Shown piece by piece: positions 8,078 to 16,719 of a stretch of 51,820 nt of DNA. The stretch is from NCBI GenBank assembly GCA_035454085.1, contig DAOTEJ010000009.1, forward strand, positions 1 through 51,820. Reading direction: 5' to 3'. A program made the translations under genes and the position numbers. How positions within the stretch are numbered: the stretch's first letter is position 1; each line of letters begins with the position of its first letter. The notes beneath the pieces were generated by a model. The model did no database searches, was not told the DNA's origin, and saw only the letters and a list, made by a program, of their open reading frames with translations. This stretch comes from DAOTEJ01 sp035454085 (GTDB lineage Bacteria; Pseudomonadota; Gammaproteobacteria; Burkholderiales; Burkholderiaceae_F).

Positions 8078-8740
8078 CTACTGCGCGCGGGGGCTCTGGC
8101 CTTCGACGGGCGCCGGCATGGGCAGCGGGGGCGGCGGCGTGAGCGTGGGTGACTCGTAGCGCGGCAGGGGCTGGCCGGGAGCCATGGGCACCGGCGTGCC
8201 GGGAGGCAGTTCCTGGGCCACCGGTGCGGGGCGCGGCGCGGGCGCGACGGCGGGCGCGGCGCCGGATCGCGGGGCCGACAGCACGTTGCCCTGCAGCGTG
8301 TAGTTCTGCATCACCACCGAGCCGGGCTGCGCCACCGGCGGCCGCTCGGGCACGCGCACTTCCTGGCGGCCGCCGCCAGCGTCGAGCACGGCGGCCTGCG
8401 GCGTGACTTCGATCAGCCGCAGTCCAGGCGTCACCTCCTGGCCGATCAGCACCACGCGCGGCGGCTGGCCCTCGACCACCAGCACCGCGCTGGAGTCCGC
8501 GCCCGCCGCGTAGACCCCCAGCGCCTGGATGTTCGCCGGGCCCGAGGCAATCGCCTCCACCTTGCCGAACATGCGCGCCACCGCCACCGGGTCGGGGTCG
8601 CGCGAGGCCACGGGTTGCAGCGGGGGCGGCGGTGCCGCGGGCGCCGGCGTGAAGATGCGCAGCGCCCACCACGCGGCCAGAGCCGCCACCAGAGCGGCCA
8701 TCAGGGCGTTGAACAGCAGCGGCAGTAGCTTGCGCGGCAT
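8078..8740 (-). CDS. gspC: Type II secretion protein GspC
   Basis: 220 aa inner-membrane protein starting at the ATG at 8740. It has a short cytoplasmic start, one membrane helix (LLPLLFNALMAALVAALAAWWAL) and a periplasmic homology region (about 45-130: VARMFGKVEA, ALGVYAAG, SSAVLVVEG, VLIGQEVTPGLRLIEV). A Pro/Ala-rich tail replaces the PDZ domain of Klebsiella PulC. GspC links the inner-membrane platform to the secretin. It is divergent from gspG-F, as in several betaproteobacterial gsp clusters. Confidence 0.88.
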   Translation of the reverse strand: MPRKLLPLLFNALMAALVAALAAWWALRIFTPAPAAPPPPLQPVASRDPDPVAVARMFGKVEAIASGPANIQALGVYAAGADSSAVLVVEGQPPRVVLIGQEVTPGLRLIEVTPQAAVLDAGGGRQEVRVPERPPVAQPGSVVMQNYTLQGNVLSAPRSGAAPAVAPAPRPAPVAQELPPGTPVPMAPGQPLPRYESPTLTPPPPLPMPAPVEGQSPRAQ

Positions 8741-8807
8741 GGGATCAGGGCTGGCGCCCCGAGAGGCGGACGCGGGATCGCGTGACGGGGCCGCCACGCG
8801 AGAGGGA

Positions 8808-8813
8808 TATTAT
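8808..8813 (+). promoter_or_regulatory. Possible -10 element for the gspG operon
   Basis: TATTAT stands out in otherwise GC-rich DNA, 73 bp before the gspG start. The best -35 candidate, TGACGG, is 19 bp upstream, longer than ideal. It is the only promoter-like AT-rich patch between gspC and gspG. Confidence 0.35.
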
Positions 8814-8886
8814 CCGCAGCACCTTCCTGACGCCGACGCCGCAAATGCGTGTATCCCATCGGCGTCGCACTCGTCCCGAGGCCTCC

Positions 8887-9330
8887 ATGCTGCCCAACCG
8901 TACCCGCCGCCTGCGCGGCTTCACGCTGATCGAGATCATGGTCGTGATCACCATCCTGGGGATCCTTGCGGCCTTGATCGTGCCGCGCGTTGTCGGCCGC
9001 ACCGACGACGCCAAGATCGCCGCCGCCAAGCAGGACATCGCTTCGATCATGCAGGCCCTGAAGCTCTACCGCCTGGACAACAGCCGCTACCCCACGACCG
9101 AACAGGGGCTGCAGGCGCTGATCACCAAGCCGGGAACCGAGCCCCTGCCCGGCAACTGGAAGGCGGGCGGCTATCTCGAGCGCTCCAGCGTGCCCAAGGA
9201 TCCCTGGGGCCATCCTTATCAGTACCTGAGTCCCGGCACCAAGGGCGAGATCGACGTCTTCAGCCTCGGCGCCGACCAGCAGCCCGGCGGCGAAGGGCCG
9301 GACGCCGACATCGGGTCGTGGCAGCTCTGA
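8887..9330 (+). CDS. gspG: Type II secretion major pseudopilin GspG
   Basis: 147 aa. A short leader ending in Gly11 is followed by FTLIEIMVVITILGILAALIVPRVVG, the prepilin-peptidase site with Glu at +5. The C-terminal GspG core has DIASIMQALKLYRLDN, YPTTEQGL and DPWGHPYQYLSPG, the last forming the calcium-binding loop region. It is the main subunit of the pseudopilus that pushes folded exoproteins through GspD. First gene of the + strand gsp operon; a prepilin peptidase gene is not in this window. Confidence 0.97.
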   Translation: MLPNRTRRLRGFTLIEIMVVITILGILAALIVPRVVGRTDDAKIAAAKQDIASIMQALKLYRLDNSRYPTTEQGLQALITKPGTEPLPGNWKAGGYLERSSVPKDPWGHPYQYLSPGTKGEIDVFSLGADQQPGGEGPDADIGSWQL

Positions 9331-9824
9331 GCCCATCGCGCCGCGCCAGCGGCTTCACGCTGCTGGAGATGCTGGTGGTGCTGGTGCTGGCCGGCCTGCT
9401 GCTGTCGCTGGTGTCCATCAACGTCGTCCCCGACGACGGACAGCGCCTCAATCGCGAGGCGGAGCGGGTCGGCAGCCTGATGGCCCTGGCGGCCGACGAG
9501 TCGCGCCTGCGCGCCGAGACCGTGGTCTGGGAAGCGGACCTCAACGGCTACCGCTTCGTGGTCGAGCGCGGCGGCGAGCGGCGACTGATCACCGGCGACG
9601 ACCTGCTGCGCGAACGCCGCTGGGAAGTGCCGCTGAGTCGCCTGGCGGTCGTGCCGGCCGGCGGCGAAGCGCAGGTGTTGCTCTCGGCCGACGCGCCTGC
9701 CCTGCGCGTGCCGCTTGCGCGGGAATGGGTCCAGCCGCGTTGGCGCCTCGAACTGGCCTCGGGCACCCACACCACAGCCGTCGACTTCGATGATGCCGGG
9801 CGCGCCCGCCTTGCCGCACGCTGA
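9318..9824 (+). CDS. gspH: Type II secretion minor pseudopilin GspH
   Basis: 168 aa starting at a GTG at 9318 that overlaps the end of gspG by 13 bp. The start gives a short basic leader (AALSPSRRASG) before FTLLEMLVVLVLAGLLLSLV, the normal prepilin layout with Glu at +5. The C-terminal part has the GspH-type beta-rich region (LAADESRLRAETVVWEADL, YRFVVERG). It is a minor pseudopilin that joins the I-J-K tip. The reading frame is open far upstream, but only this start gives a prepilin leader. Confidence 0.9.
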   Translation: MAALSPSRRASGFTLLEMLVVLVLAGLLLSLVSINVVPDDGQRLNREAERVGSLMALAADESRLRAETVVWEADLNGYRFVVERGGERRLITGDDLLRERRWEVPLSRLAVVPAGGEAQVLLSADAPALRVPLAREWVQPRWRLELASGTHTTAVDFDDAGRARLAAR

Positions 9825-10191
9825 GCGCGGCTTCACGCTGCTCGAGGTGCTGGTCGCGCTGGTGATCATCGGCGTGGCCCTGGCCGCCTCGATGCGTGGC
9901 GCACTGTCGCTCACCGGCGCGGCCGAGGACACGCGCCTGCGCCTGATCGCCGGCCTGGTGGCCGAGAACCGCCTGCGGGAAGCCCGCCTCGCCCGCGAGC
10001 AGGTCAGCGTGGGCGAGACGCGCTTCGAGTGCGGCGAGGCCGGCGCGCGCTTTTCCTGCGAGCAGGTCGTGCGCCCCACGCCTAACCCCTTCTTCCGCCG
10101 CATCGAGGTTCGGGTGTTCTCGCCCGAGGGCGAGAGCACGCGTCAGTACGCCGAACTCGTCACTCTGCTGCCCGTGGACCGCGCGCAATGA
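9790..10191 (+). CDS. gspI: Type II secretion minor pseudopilin GspI
   Basis: 133 aa if the first of two adjacent ATGs (9790, 9793) is used. The leader ends in ERG before FTLLEVLVALVIIGVALAAS, with Glu at +5. The rest matches GspI, with AENRLREARLAREQ and FFRRIEVRVF. GspI forms the pilus-tip complex with J and K. The start lies inside gspH (35-bp overlap) and the end overlaps gspJ by ATGA, so translation is coupled. An upstream start at 9715 would give an implausibly long leader. Confidence 0.92.
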   Translation: MMPGAPALPHAERGFTLLEVLVALVIIGVALAASMRGALSLTGAAEDTRLRLIAGLVAENRLREARLAREQVSVGETRFECGEAGARFSCEQVVRPTPNPFFRRIEVRVFSPEGESTRQYAELVTLLPVDRAQ

Positions 10192-10826
10192 CCGCTGTAC
10201 GAGCCCTCTCGCCAGGCCGGGTGCGCGCCCATGTGCGCGGCTTCACCCTGCTCGAACTGCTGGTGGCCATCACCGTGCTCGCCCTGGTGTCGCTGATCGC
10301 CTGGCGCGGCCTCGACACCCTGGTCATGACGCGCGAGCGGCTTCAGCCCGAATCCGAGCGCACCCGCGCGCTGCTCACCACGCTCGGCCAGTTCGACCGC
10401 GACGTGGCCGCGGCGGCCAACCCGCTGTTCATCGGCAGCCGTGAGCCCACGGTGCGGCTGCGCACCGAGGCCAGCGGAGCGGCGGCCATCGAGATCCTGC
10501 GCATCGCCCCGGCCCAGCCCGACGGCATCACGCGGGTGCAGACGGTGGTGTGGCGCCTGCTCGACGGCGCATTGGTGCGCCAGGCCGGCCCGGCACAGAC
10601 CGAGCTCGGCCCGGTCGCGGCGGACCAGTGGCAAAGTGCCGCCCTGATCGGCGGCCTGCGCGCCCTGCGCGCTCGTGCCTGGCAAGTGGGCGGCGGCTGG
10701 ACCGAGGCCGGCAACCTGCCTGCGGCGCCGGTGGGCGGCGCGCCGGCCACGCCGCCCGGGATCGAGGTGGTGCTGGAGCGGGCAGACGGCACGCGACTGC
10801 GCCGCGTGCTGGTGGTGGGAGGCTGA
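10188..10826 (+). CDS. gspJ: Type II secretion minor pseudopilin GspJ
   Basis: 212 aa. An 18-residue basic leader ends in RG before FTLLELLVAITVLALVSLIAWRGLD; then come the GspJ hallmarks RGLDTL near the N-terminus and TLGQFDRDV. It is a pilus-tip pseudopilin that binds GspI and GspK. ATGA overlap with gspI and two bases to gspK. Confidence 0.95.
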   Translation: MTAVRALSPGRVRAHVRGFTLLELLVAITVLALVSLIAWRGLDTLVMTRERLQPESERTRALLTTLGQFDRDVAAAANPLFIGSREPTVRLRTEASGAAAIEILRIAPAQPDGITRVQTVVWRLLDGALVRQAGPAQTELGPVAADQWQSAALIGGLRALRARAWQVGGGWTEAGNLPAAPVGGAPATPPGIEVVLERADGTRLRRVLVVGG

Positions 10827-10828
10827 GC

Positions 10829-11776
10829 ATGCCCGGGCGGACCTCCTTCCAGCCGCGAACGCGGCTTCGGCAGCGCGGCGCGGCAGTGCTGCTGGCCCTG
10901 TTCATCGCCACCCTGGCCACGCTGATCGTCACCGGTCTGTTTTACAGCCAGTTCGTCCTGCTGCGCACGATCGAGAACGAGCAACTCGCCGCCCAGAGCC
11001 GCCTGCTGCTGCGCGGCGCGCTGGACTGGAGCCGGGCCATCCTGCGCACCGATGCCGACAACTCGAGCTTCGACGCGCTCAGCGAGCCCTGGGCCCAGCC
11101 GCTCGCCGACATGCGTCTCGACGCCCTGGGCGAGACGGCCGCGCTGGCGGCGCGTGCGTCGATCTCGGGGAGCATCGAGGATGCGCAGGGCCGCTACAAC
11201 CTGCGCAATCTGGTCAACGCCGGCCAGCCGGTGGAGCGCGAAGTCGAGGCCCTGCGTCGCCTCGTCGTGCTGCTCGACCTGCCGCCCGCGGTGGCCGACC
11301 TCGTCACTGCGCGCATGCTCGAGTCCGGAGTGCCCACGAGCACCGAGGCGACAGGCGAACGTCATCCGCTGCCCCCGCTGTTTCCGGGCGACCTGGCGGG
11401 GATCTCGGGCATCGACGCGGAGGCCGCGCGTCGCCTGGCGCCGTATCTGATCGTGCTCGACGAGCGCACGCCCCTGAACATCAACACCGCCCCGGCCGAG
11501 CTGATCGCCGCGCGCATCGAGGGCCTGAGCCTCGCCGAAGCGCGCGCCGTGGTGGCGCAGCGCGAGCGACTGGGTCACTTTCGCAATGTGGACGACTTCC
11601 GCAACTACCTGCGCGGCAACGCGCAACTCGTCGATGGCGATGTTGCAAGCTCGAGTCGCTTCTTCTTGGTGCGCGGTCAGGTTCGCCTTGACCGGGCCGT
11701 GACCCGCATGGAAGCTTTGCTCAAGCGCGGGCCGAACAACATCGCCAGCGTGCTTTGGCAAAGAGAACTCCTCTAG
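10829..11776 (+). CDS. gspK: Type II secretion minor pseudopilin GspK
   Basis: 315 aa from the ATG at 10829. The leader ends RQRG and is followed by a hydrophobic helix (AAVLLALFIATLATLIVTGLF) that lacks Glu at +5, as is usual for GspK, the terminal subunit of the tip. The large globular insert has the helix-hairpin-helix-like segment LNINTAPAELIAARIEGLSLAEARAVV and GRYNLRNLVN near the start. It ends one base before gspL. Confidence 0.95.
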   Translation: MPGRTSFQPRTRLRQRGAAVLLALFIATLATLIVTGLFYSQFVLLRTIENEQLAAQSRLLLRGALDWSRAILRTDADNSSFDALSEPWAQPLADMRLDALGETAALAARASISGSIEDAQGRYNLRNLVNAGQPVEREVEALRRLVVLLDLPPAVADLVTARMLESGVPTSTEATGERHPLPPLFPGDLAGISGIDAEAARRLAPYLIVLDERTPLNINTAPAELIAARIEGLSLAEARAVVAQRERLGHFRNVDDFRNYLRGNAQLVDGDVASSSRFFLVRGQVRLDRAVTRMEALLKRGPNNIASVLWQRELL

Positions 11777-13009
11777 ATGAGCAAGTCCCCGCCCTCACGT
11801 CTGCTCGTGCTGCTGCCGCCCGCCCGGCATGGCGGCCGCGACGCCCCGGACAGCGGCCTGCGCGTGCGCACCCTGGCGATCGCCGGCACGCGCGTCGACG
11901 CCGGCGAGGCGAGCCTTGCCGAACTGCCGCGCGGCGTGCGCCTTGAGCTCGTGTTCGACGCCGCCGACGTGCACCTCGCCACCCTCGAGGCGCCTCGGCT
12001 GTCGGACGCCAGGCTGCGGCTCGCCTTGCCCAGCCTGCTCGAGGACCGCCTGCTCGGCGATCCGGCCGACAGCCATCTGGCCTACGCCAGCGAACGCGAG
12101 GCCGACGGTCGCCTGCGCGTGGCGGCGGTCGACCGCGGCTGGCTCACCCGGGTGCTCGACGCGTGCGCCGCGGCCAACCTGACGCCCCGCTCGGCCTGGA
12201 GCGCGCTGCACTTGCTGCCGGTGCCTGCCGACGGGACGCTGGGCCTGCGGGTCAGTGCCGGCCACGGCCTGCTGCGCACCGGCACCACCGACGGGCTGAG
12301 CTTCGATCTGGCCGGCGACGCGGCCCTCCTGGGCCTGGCCTTGGCGCAGGCCCAGGCGCGGTGCGTTCGCGTCTACGGCGACCCCTTGGCGGCGGCTGCG
12401 CTCCCCTGGCCCGAGGCGGTCCAAGTGCAGGACGCGCACGCCGACCTCGACCTCGGCCACGGCGGCGAACCGATCAACCTGCTGCAGGGCGGGTTTGCCG
12501 GCGACGGGTGGCTCGCCCGTGCCAGCGGCGGACGGCTGCCGCGCCTGAGCCTGCGCGCGCTGCGCGCCCCGCTGGCGTGGGCGGGGGTCGCGGCCCTGGT
12601 GGCCATCGCCGGGCTGAACCTGAACTGGCTCAAGCTCGGCGCCGAGGCCAAGGCGCTGCGTGCCGAGCAGGCGGCGGCGTTTCGCAGCGCCTTCCCGCGG
12701 GAGACCACCCTGGTCGACCCCCTGGCCCAGACCCGACGGCAACTGGCCGAGCTGCGCGCGCGGGCCGGTCAGCCTTCGCCCGACGACTTCTCGGTGCTCA
12801 ACGCACGCGCAGCGCAACTTCTGCTCGCCGCGCCAGTGGGCAGCCTCACCGGACTGCAGTACCGCGACGGCAGCCTCAAGCTCAGCTTCCGGCCCAATGC
12901 GCTCGACCCCGGACTGCAGAACACGCTGCGCGCCAACGCCGTGCAGCAGGGCCTGGACCTGCGCTTCGAGCCCGACGGCTCGGCGCGCCTGCGAGTGGCG
13001 GCCAACTGA
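11777..13009 (+). CDS. gspL: Type II secretion platform protein GspL
   Basis: 410 aa. The N-terminal actin-like cytoplasmic domain binds the ATPase GspE. It has the family pattern DVHLATLEAPRLSDARLRLALPSLLEDRLLGDP and ends with INLLQGGF. A membrane helix (APLAWAGVAALVAIAGLNLNWL, about 270-290) and a periplasmic ferredoxin-like domain follow. The start is directly behind gspK and the stop overlaps gspM as TGATG. Confidence 0.93.
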   Translation: MSKSPPSRLLVLLPPARHGGRDAPDSGLRVRTLAIAGTRVDAGEASLAELPRGVRLELVFDAADVHLATLEAPRLSDARLRLALPSLLEDRLLGDPADSHLAYASEREADGRLRVAAVDRGWLTRVLDACAAANLTPRSAWSALHLLPVPADGTLGLRVSAGHGLLRTGTTDGLSFDLAGDAALLGLALAQAQARCVRVYGDPLAAAALPWPEAVQVQDAHADLDLGHGGEPINLLQGGFAGDGWLARASGGRLPRLSLRALRAPLAWAGVAALVAIAGLNLNWLKLGAEAKALRAEQAAAFRSAFPRETTLVDPLAQTRRQLAELRARAGQPSPDDFSVLNARAAQLLLAAPVGSLTGLQYRDGSLKLSFRPNALDPGLQNTLRANAVQQGLDLRFEPDGSARLRVAAN

Positions 13010-13497
13010 TGGAAGCGCTGCGCAACTTCTGGTCCCAGCGCGCCCCGCGCGAACGCGCCTGGCTCGCCGCCGGGGTTCTGGTCGTGGCCGCGGCCCTGGT
13101 GTACCTCGTGCTGATCGAGCCGGCCTGGCAGGGCACGCGCAAGCTCGAGCGCAGCCTGCCCGCGGCGCGCGCGCAAAACGCCGAGCTCACCGCCATGCTC
13201 GCCCAGGCGCGTGAACTGCGCGAGCGCCCGCAGAGTGCCCAGCTGGCCGGGGGCGACGTGCGCGCCGCCCTCGAGGCCTCGCTCAAGCGCGCCGGCCTCA
13301 AGCCCGCGCGTCTGGCCGTCGGCGCCGAGGGCGACCTGCAACTGGCCTTCGCCAAGGTCGACTACGCGACCTGGAGCCGCTGGCTGGCCGAGGCCGAGCG
13401 CGAGCACGGGCTGCGCGTGTTGGCGGTGAACGCGACGGCGGTTCAGCCGCCCGGTGCCGCCGACATCGAGCTCACTGTGCGCCCGCCGCGACGATGA
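13009..13497 (+). CDS. gspM: Type II secretion platform protein GspM
   Basis: 162 aa. A short cytoplasmic start with FWSQRAPRERAWLAAG, a membrane helix (VLVVAAALVYLVLIEPAW) and a periplasmic helical plus ferredoxin-like part match GspM, which stabilises GspL. The start overlaps the gspL stop (TGATG) and the end overlaps gspN (ATGA). Confidence 0.93.
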   Translation: MEALRNFWSQRAPRERAWLAAGVLVVAAALVYLVLIEPAWQGTRKLERSLPAARAQNAELTAMLAQARELRERPQSAQLAGGDVRAALEASLKRAGLKPARLAVGAEGDLQLAFAKVDYATWSRWLAEAEREHGLRVLAVNATAVQPPGAADIELTVRPPRR

Positions 13498-14276
13498 AAG
13501 CCCGCCTCGCGGTCTACGGGCTGGCCGCCCTGGTCGGCGCGCTGGCGGTGCTCGCGATCTTTGCGCCCGCGCATTGGGCGGCAGGGCTGATCGAGCGGGC
13601 CAGCCAGGGCCACGTGCGCCTGGCCGACCCGCGAGGCACCTTGTGGTCGGGCTCGGGCGTGGTGCTGCTCGCGGCAGGCCGCGACACTGAAGCGCCTGCG
13701 GCGAGCCTGCCCGAGCGCCTGGCCTGGCAGGTCCGCCCGTTTGGCCTGCTGACCGGCACGCTGGACCTCGTGCTCACCCATCCCTCCGCGCTCAACCAGC
13801 CCTTGTCGGTGCGCGCGCCCCTGGCGGGCGGCCCTGTACGCCTGGGCGCGGCCACCCTGCGCCTGCCCGCCAGCCTGCTGGTGGGACTGGGTGCTCCCTT
13901 CAACACGGTACGTCCCGGCGGGCAGCTCCAGCTCACCTGGGACGGCCTGAACATCTCGCCCGGGCGGGTCGAAGGCCGCCTCGACGCCGAGTGGCGCGAG
14001 GCCACCAGCAGCCTCGCCCCGGTACGGCCTCTGGGCCACTACCGCCTGCAGTTCGAGGGCCTCACCCCCGGTGCGCGGGTACAACTGCGCACCTTGACGG
14101 GACCCCTCGAGCTGGTGGCGGATGGCACAATCGAAGCGAGTGGTCGCCTTCGCATGACGGGACGCGCACGGGCCATGCCGGGCACGGACGCAATAGTCAG
14201 GTCCCAGTTGTCGACCCTCATCTCGCTCCTTGGCCGTCCCGACGGTGACGGAGCACAACTGTCGTTCGGCGCCTAG
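13494..14276 (+). CDS. gspN: Type II secretion protein GspN
   Basis: 260 aa with one N-terminal membrane helix (AVYGLAALVGALAVLAIFAPAHWAA) and a periplasmic beta-rich part containing the GspN features VRLADPRGTLWSGSG and LAWQVRP. Its role in secretion is accessory and poorly defined; it is present only in some systems. It overlaps gspM by ATGA. gspD follows immediately. Confidence 0.9.
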   Translation: MKARLAVYGLAALVGALAVLAIFAPAHWAAGLIERASQGHVRLADPRGTLWSGSGVVLLAAGRDTEAPAASLPERLAWQVRPFGLLTGTLDLVLTHPSALNQPLSVRAPLAGGPVRLGAATLRLPASLLVGLGAPFNTVRPGGQLQLTWDGLNISPGRVEGRLDAEWREATSSLAPVRPLGHYRLQFEGLTPGARVQLRTLTGPLELVADGTIEASGRLRMTGRARAMPGTDAIVRSQLSTLISLLGRPDGDGAQLSFGA

Positions 14277-14277
14277 C

Positions 14278-16686
14278 GTGACCCAGAAGAACGCCCTCAT
14301 TTCCGGCCCCTTGACCGGCGCGCTGCGCGCCGCCGTCCTCGCCTGCCTGCTCGGCGGTGCGGTCACGGCCGGGTTCGCCCAGGCACCGGCGAGCAGCGCG
14401 GCGGGCACGGCCACCCCGGACCCGAACGCGGTGATGCTGAACTTCGTCAACGCCGACATCGACGCCGTGGTGCGCGCCATCGGCCAGTACACCAACCGCA
14501 GCTTCGTCGTGGATCCGCGCGTCAAGGGCACGATCACCCTGGTGAGCGAGCGCCCGGTCAGCCGCCAGCAGGCCTACGAGCAGTTGCTCGCGGCCCTGCG
14601 CCTGCAAGGCTTCACGATCGTCGCGGCGGGCGGCACCACCCGCGTGGTGCCCGAGGCCGACGCCAAGCTCCAGGGCGGTGCGGTCGTGCCGCCGCGTGCC
14701 ACCGCGCCGAGCGGAGACCAGATCGTCACCCAGGTGTTCCGCCTGAACTACGAGTCCGCCACCAGCCTGCTGCCGGTGCTGCGCCCGCTGATCGCCCCCA
14801 ACAACACGATCAGCGCCTACCCGGCCAACAACACCCTGGTGATCACCGACTACGCCGACAACCTGCGGCGCATCGCCCGCATCATCGAGGCGATCGACAC
14901 GCCGGCGTCCGCCGAGGTCGAGATCGTGCCGGTCAGATACGGGCTGGCCTCCGAGATCGCCACCATCGTCAACCGGGTGATCGACGAGAGCTCGCGCGCG
15001 GCCGGCCAGGCCACCGACCCTGGCCAGCGCGTCTCGGTGCTGGCCGAGACCCGCACCAACAGCCTGATCATCCGCGCGCCCAGCGGGGCGCGCATGACGC
15101 TCGCACGCCAGCTGATCGCGCGGCTCGATCTGCCCGCCGCGACGCCGGGCAACATCAACGTCGTGCACCTGCGCAACGCCGAGGCGAGCAAGCTCGCGCC
15201 CCTGCTGCGCGCCATCATTGCCTCCGATCCCTCGTTCATGCCGCAGAGCCAGTCGGCGCCCGCGCTGTCACCCGGCGGCGTGACCGGGGGGCAAAGCGGC
15301 GGCGGCGGTCTGAGCACGGGCACCACGGCCATCGCCAACGCTCCGGCCGGGGGCGGCGGCGCGCAGGGCGGCGGCGGTGCGGCGAGCGGTCCGCTGGCGG
15401 GGATGATCCAGGCCGACACCGCGACCAACTCGCTCATCATCACCGCGCCCGAGCCGCTCTACCGCAACATCCGCTCGATCATCGACCGGCTGGACATGCG
15501 CCGCGCCCAGGTGGTGATCGAGTCGCTGATCGTCGAGATCGCGGCCGACAAGGCCACCGAGTTCGGCATCCAGTGGCAGAACTTGAGCGGGATCGACAAC
15601 ACCGGCACCTCGGTCATCGGCGGCACCAACTTTGGCGGCCCCGGAACCAACATCATCGGCGCCGCGACGAACATCGCCTTGCTGGGCACGGGCCTGAACA
15701 TCGGCATCGTCAAGGGCAAGATCAACATCCCCGGCATCGGCGAGGTTCTCAATCTCGGCTTCCTGGCGCGTGCGCTCGAGCGCACCACCAACGCCAACAT
15801 CCTGTCGACGCCGACCATCCAGACGCTCGACAACGAAGAGGCCAAGTTCCTGGTCGGCCAGAACATCCCGCTGATCACCGGCTCGTACTCGTCCACCGGC
15901 GGCGCCGGCGCAGTCAACCCGTTTCAGACCTTCGAACGCAGGGACATCGGCCTGCAACTCAAGGTGCGCCCGCAGGTCAGCGAGGGCGGCGTGGTGCGCC
16001 TGGCGATCTACCAGGAACTCTCGTCGATCCAGACCGCCCTGGCCGCGGCGCAGGGCGGCATCATCACCAGCAAGCGCAGCTTCGAGTCCACCGTGCTGGT
16101 CGAGGACGGCAACATCGTGGTGCTCGGCGGCCTGATCGAGGACCGCACCGAGGGGGGGCGCGAAGCCGTGCCCCTGCTGGGCGACATCCCGATCATCGGC
16201 AACCTGTTCCGCTACGACACGCGCACGCGCAAGAAGACCAACCTGCTCGTGTTCCTGCGCCCCTACGTGGTGCGCGACGAGGCGACCTCGTCCTCGCTGG
16301 CGCTCGATCGCTACGACTACATCCGCACCCAGTTGGGCGCGGCCCAGCCCGGCGAGAGCATCATCTTCCGCGACATGCAGTCCTCGCAGCTGCCCGAGCG
16401 CCCGCCAGTGCCGCCCACCATGCGGGCCGCCACCCCCGCGACCGTGGACCTGGCGCAGCCCGGCAAGCGCGTGTTCCAGGTCTACACGGGCAGCGACATC
16501 CCGGCGGCGCGCACCCTGGCCCGCCAGCTGGTGGCTGCCGGCTACGAAGCCTGGTGGGAATCGGTGCGCGGCACCGACGGCCAGGAGGTGGTGCGGGTGC
16601 GGGTGATGACCGACGCGGCCCAGGCCGATGCCGTGGCCGCGCAACTCGGCGCGCGCGGGCTGCAGGCCGCGCCCGTCACGCCCTAG
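14278..16686 (+). CDS. gspD: Type II secretin GspD with a SPOR-like tail
   Basis: 802 aa from a GTG at 14278, one base after the gspN stop. This start gives a proper signal peptide (AAVLACLLGGAVTAGFAQA). An in-frame ATG at 14230 lies inside gspN. N0 (VMLNFVNADIDAVVRAIGQ) and N1-N3 domains follow, with a Gly-rich insert in N3 (about 333-382). The secretin core has EIAADKATEFGIQWQ, the VPLLGDIPIIGNLF signature and LLVFLRPYVV. GspD forms the outer-membrane channel. Unusual: after the secretin a further segment at about 730-802 resembles a SPOR peptidoglycan-binding domain (see findings). Confidence 0.95.
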   Translation: MTQKNALISGPLTGALRAAVLACLLGGAVTAGFAQAPASSAAGTATPDPNAVMLNFVNADIDAVVRAIGQYTNRSFVVDPRVKGTITLVSERPVSRQQAYEQLLAALRLQGFTIVAAGGTTRVVPEADAKLQGGAVVPPRATAPSGDQIVTQVFRLNYESATSLLPVLRPLIAPNNTISAYPANNTLVITDYADNLRRIARIIEAIDTPASAEVEIVPVRYGLASEIATIVNRVIDESSRAAGQATDPGQRVSVLAETRTNSLIIRAPSGARMTLARQLIARLDLPAATPGNINVVHLRNAEASKLAPLLRAIIASDPSFMPQSQSAPALSPGGVTGGQSGGGGLSTGTTAIANAPAGGGGAQGGGGAASGPLAGMIQADTATNSLIITAPEPLYRNIRSIIDRLDMRRAQVVIESLIVEIAADKATEFGIQWQNLSGIDNTGTSVIGGTNFGGPGTNIIGAATNIALLGTGLNIGIVKGKINIPGIGEVLNLGFLARALERTTNANILSTPTIQTLDNEEAKFLVGQNIPLITGSYSSTGGAGAVNPFQTFERRDIGLQLKVRPQVSEGGVVRLAIYQELSSIQTALAAAQGGIITSKRSFESTVLVEDGNIVVLGGLIEDRTEGGREAVPLLGDIPIIGNLFRYDTRTRKKTNLLVFLRPYVVRDEATSSSLALDRYDYIRTQLGAAQPGESIIFRDMQSSQLPERPPVPPTMRAATPATVDLAQPGKRVFQVYTGSDIPAARTLARQLVAAGYEAWWESVRGTDGQEVVRVRVMTDAAQADAVAAQLGARGLQAAPVTP

Positions 16687-16719
16687 GGCGCGCCGCAGCG
16701 CGCCCGCGTCCCGCGCACC

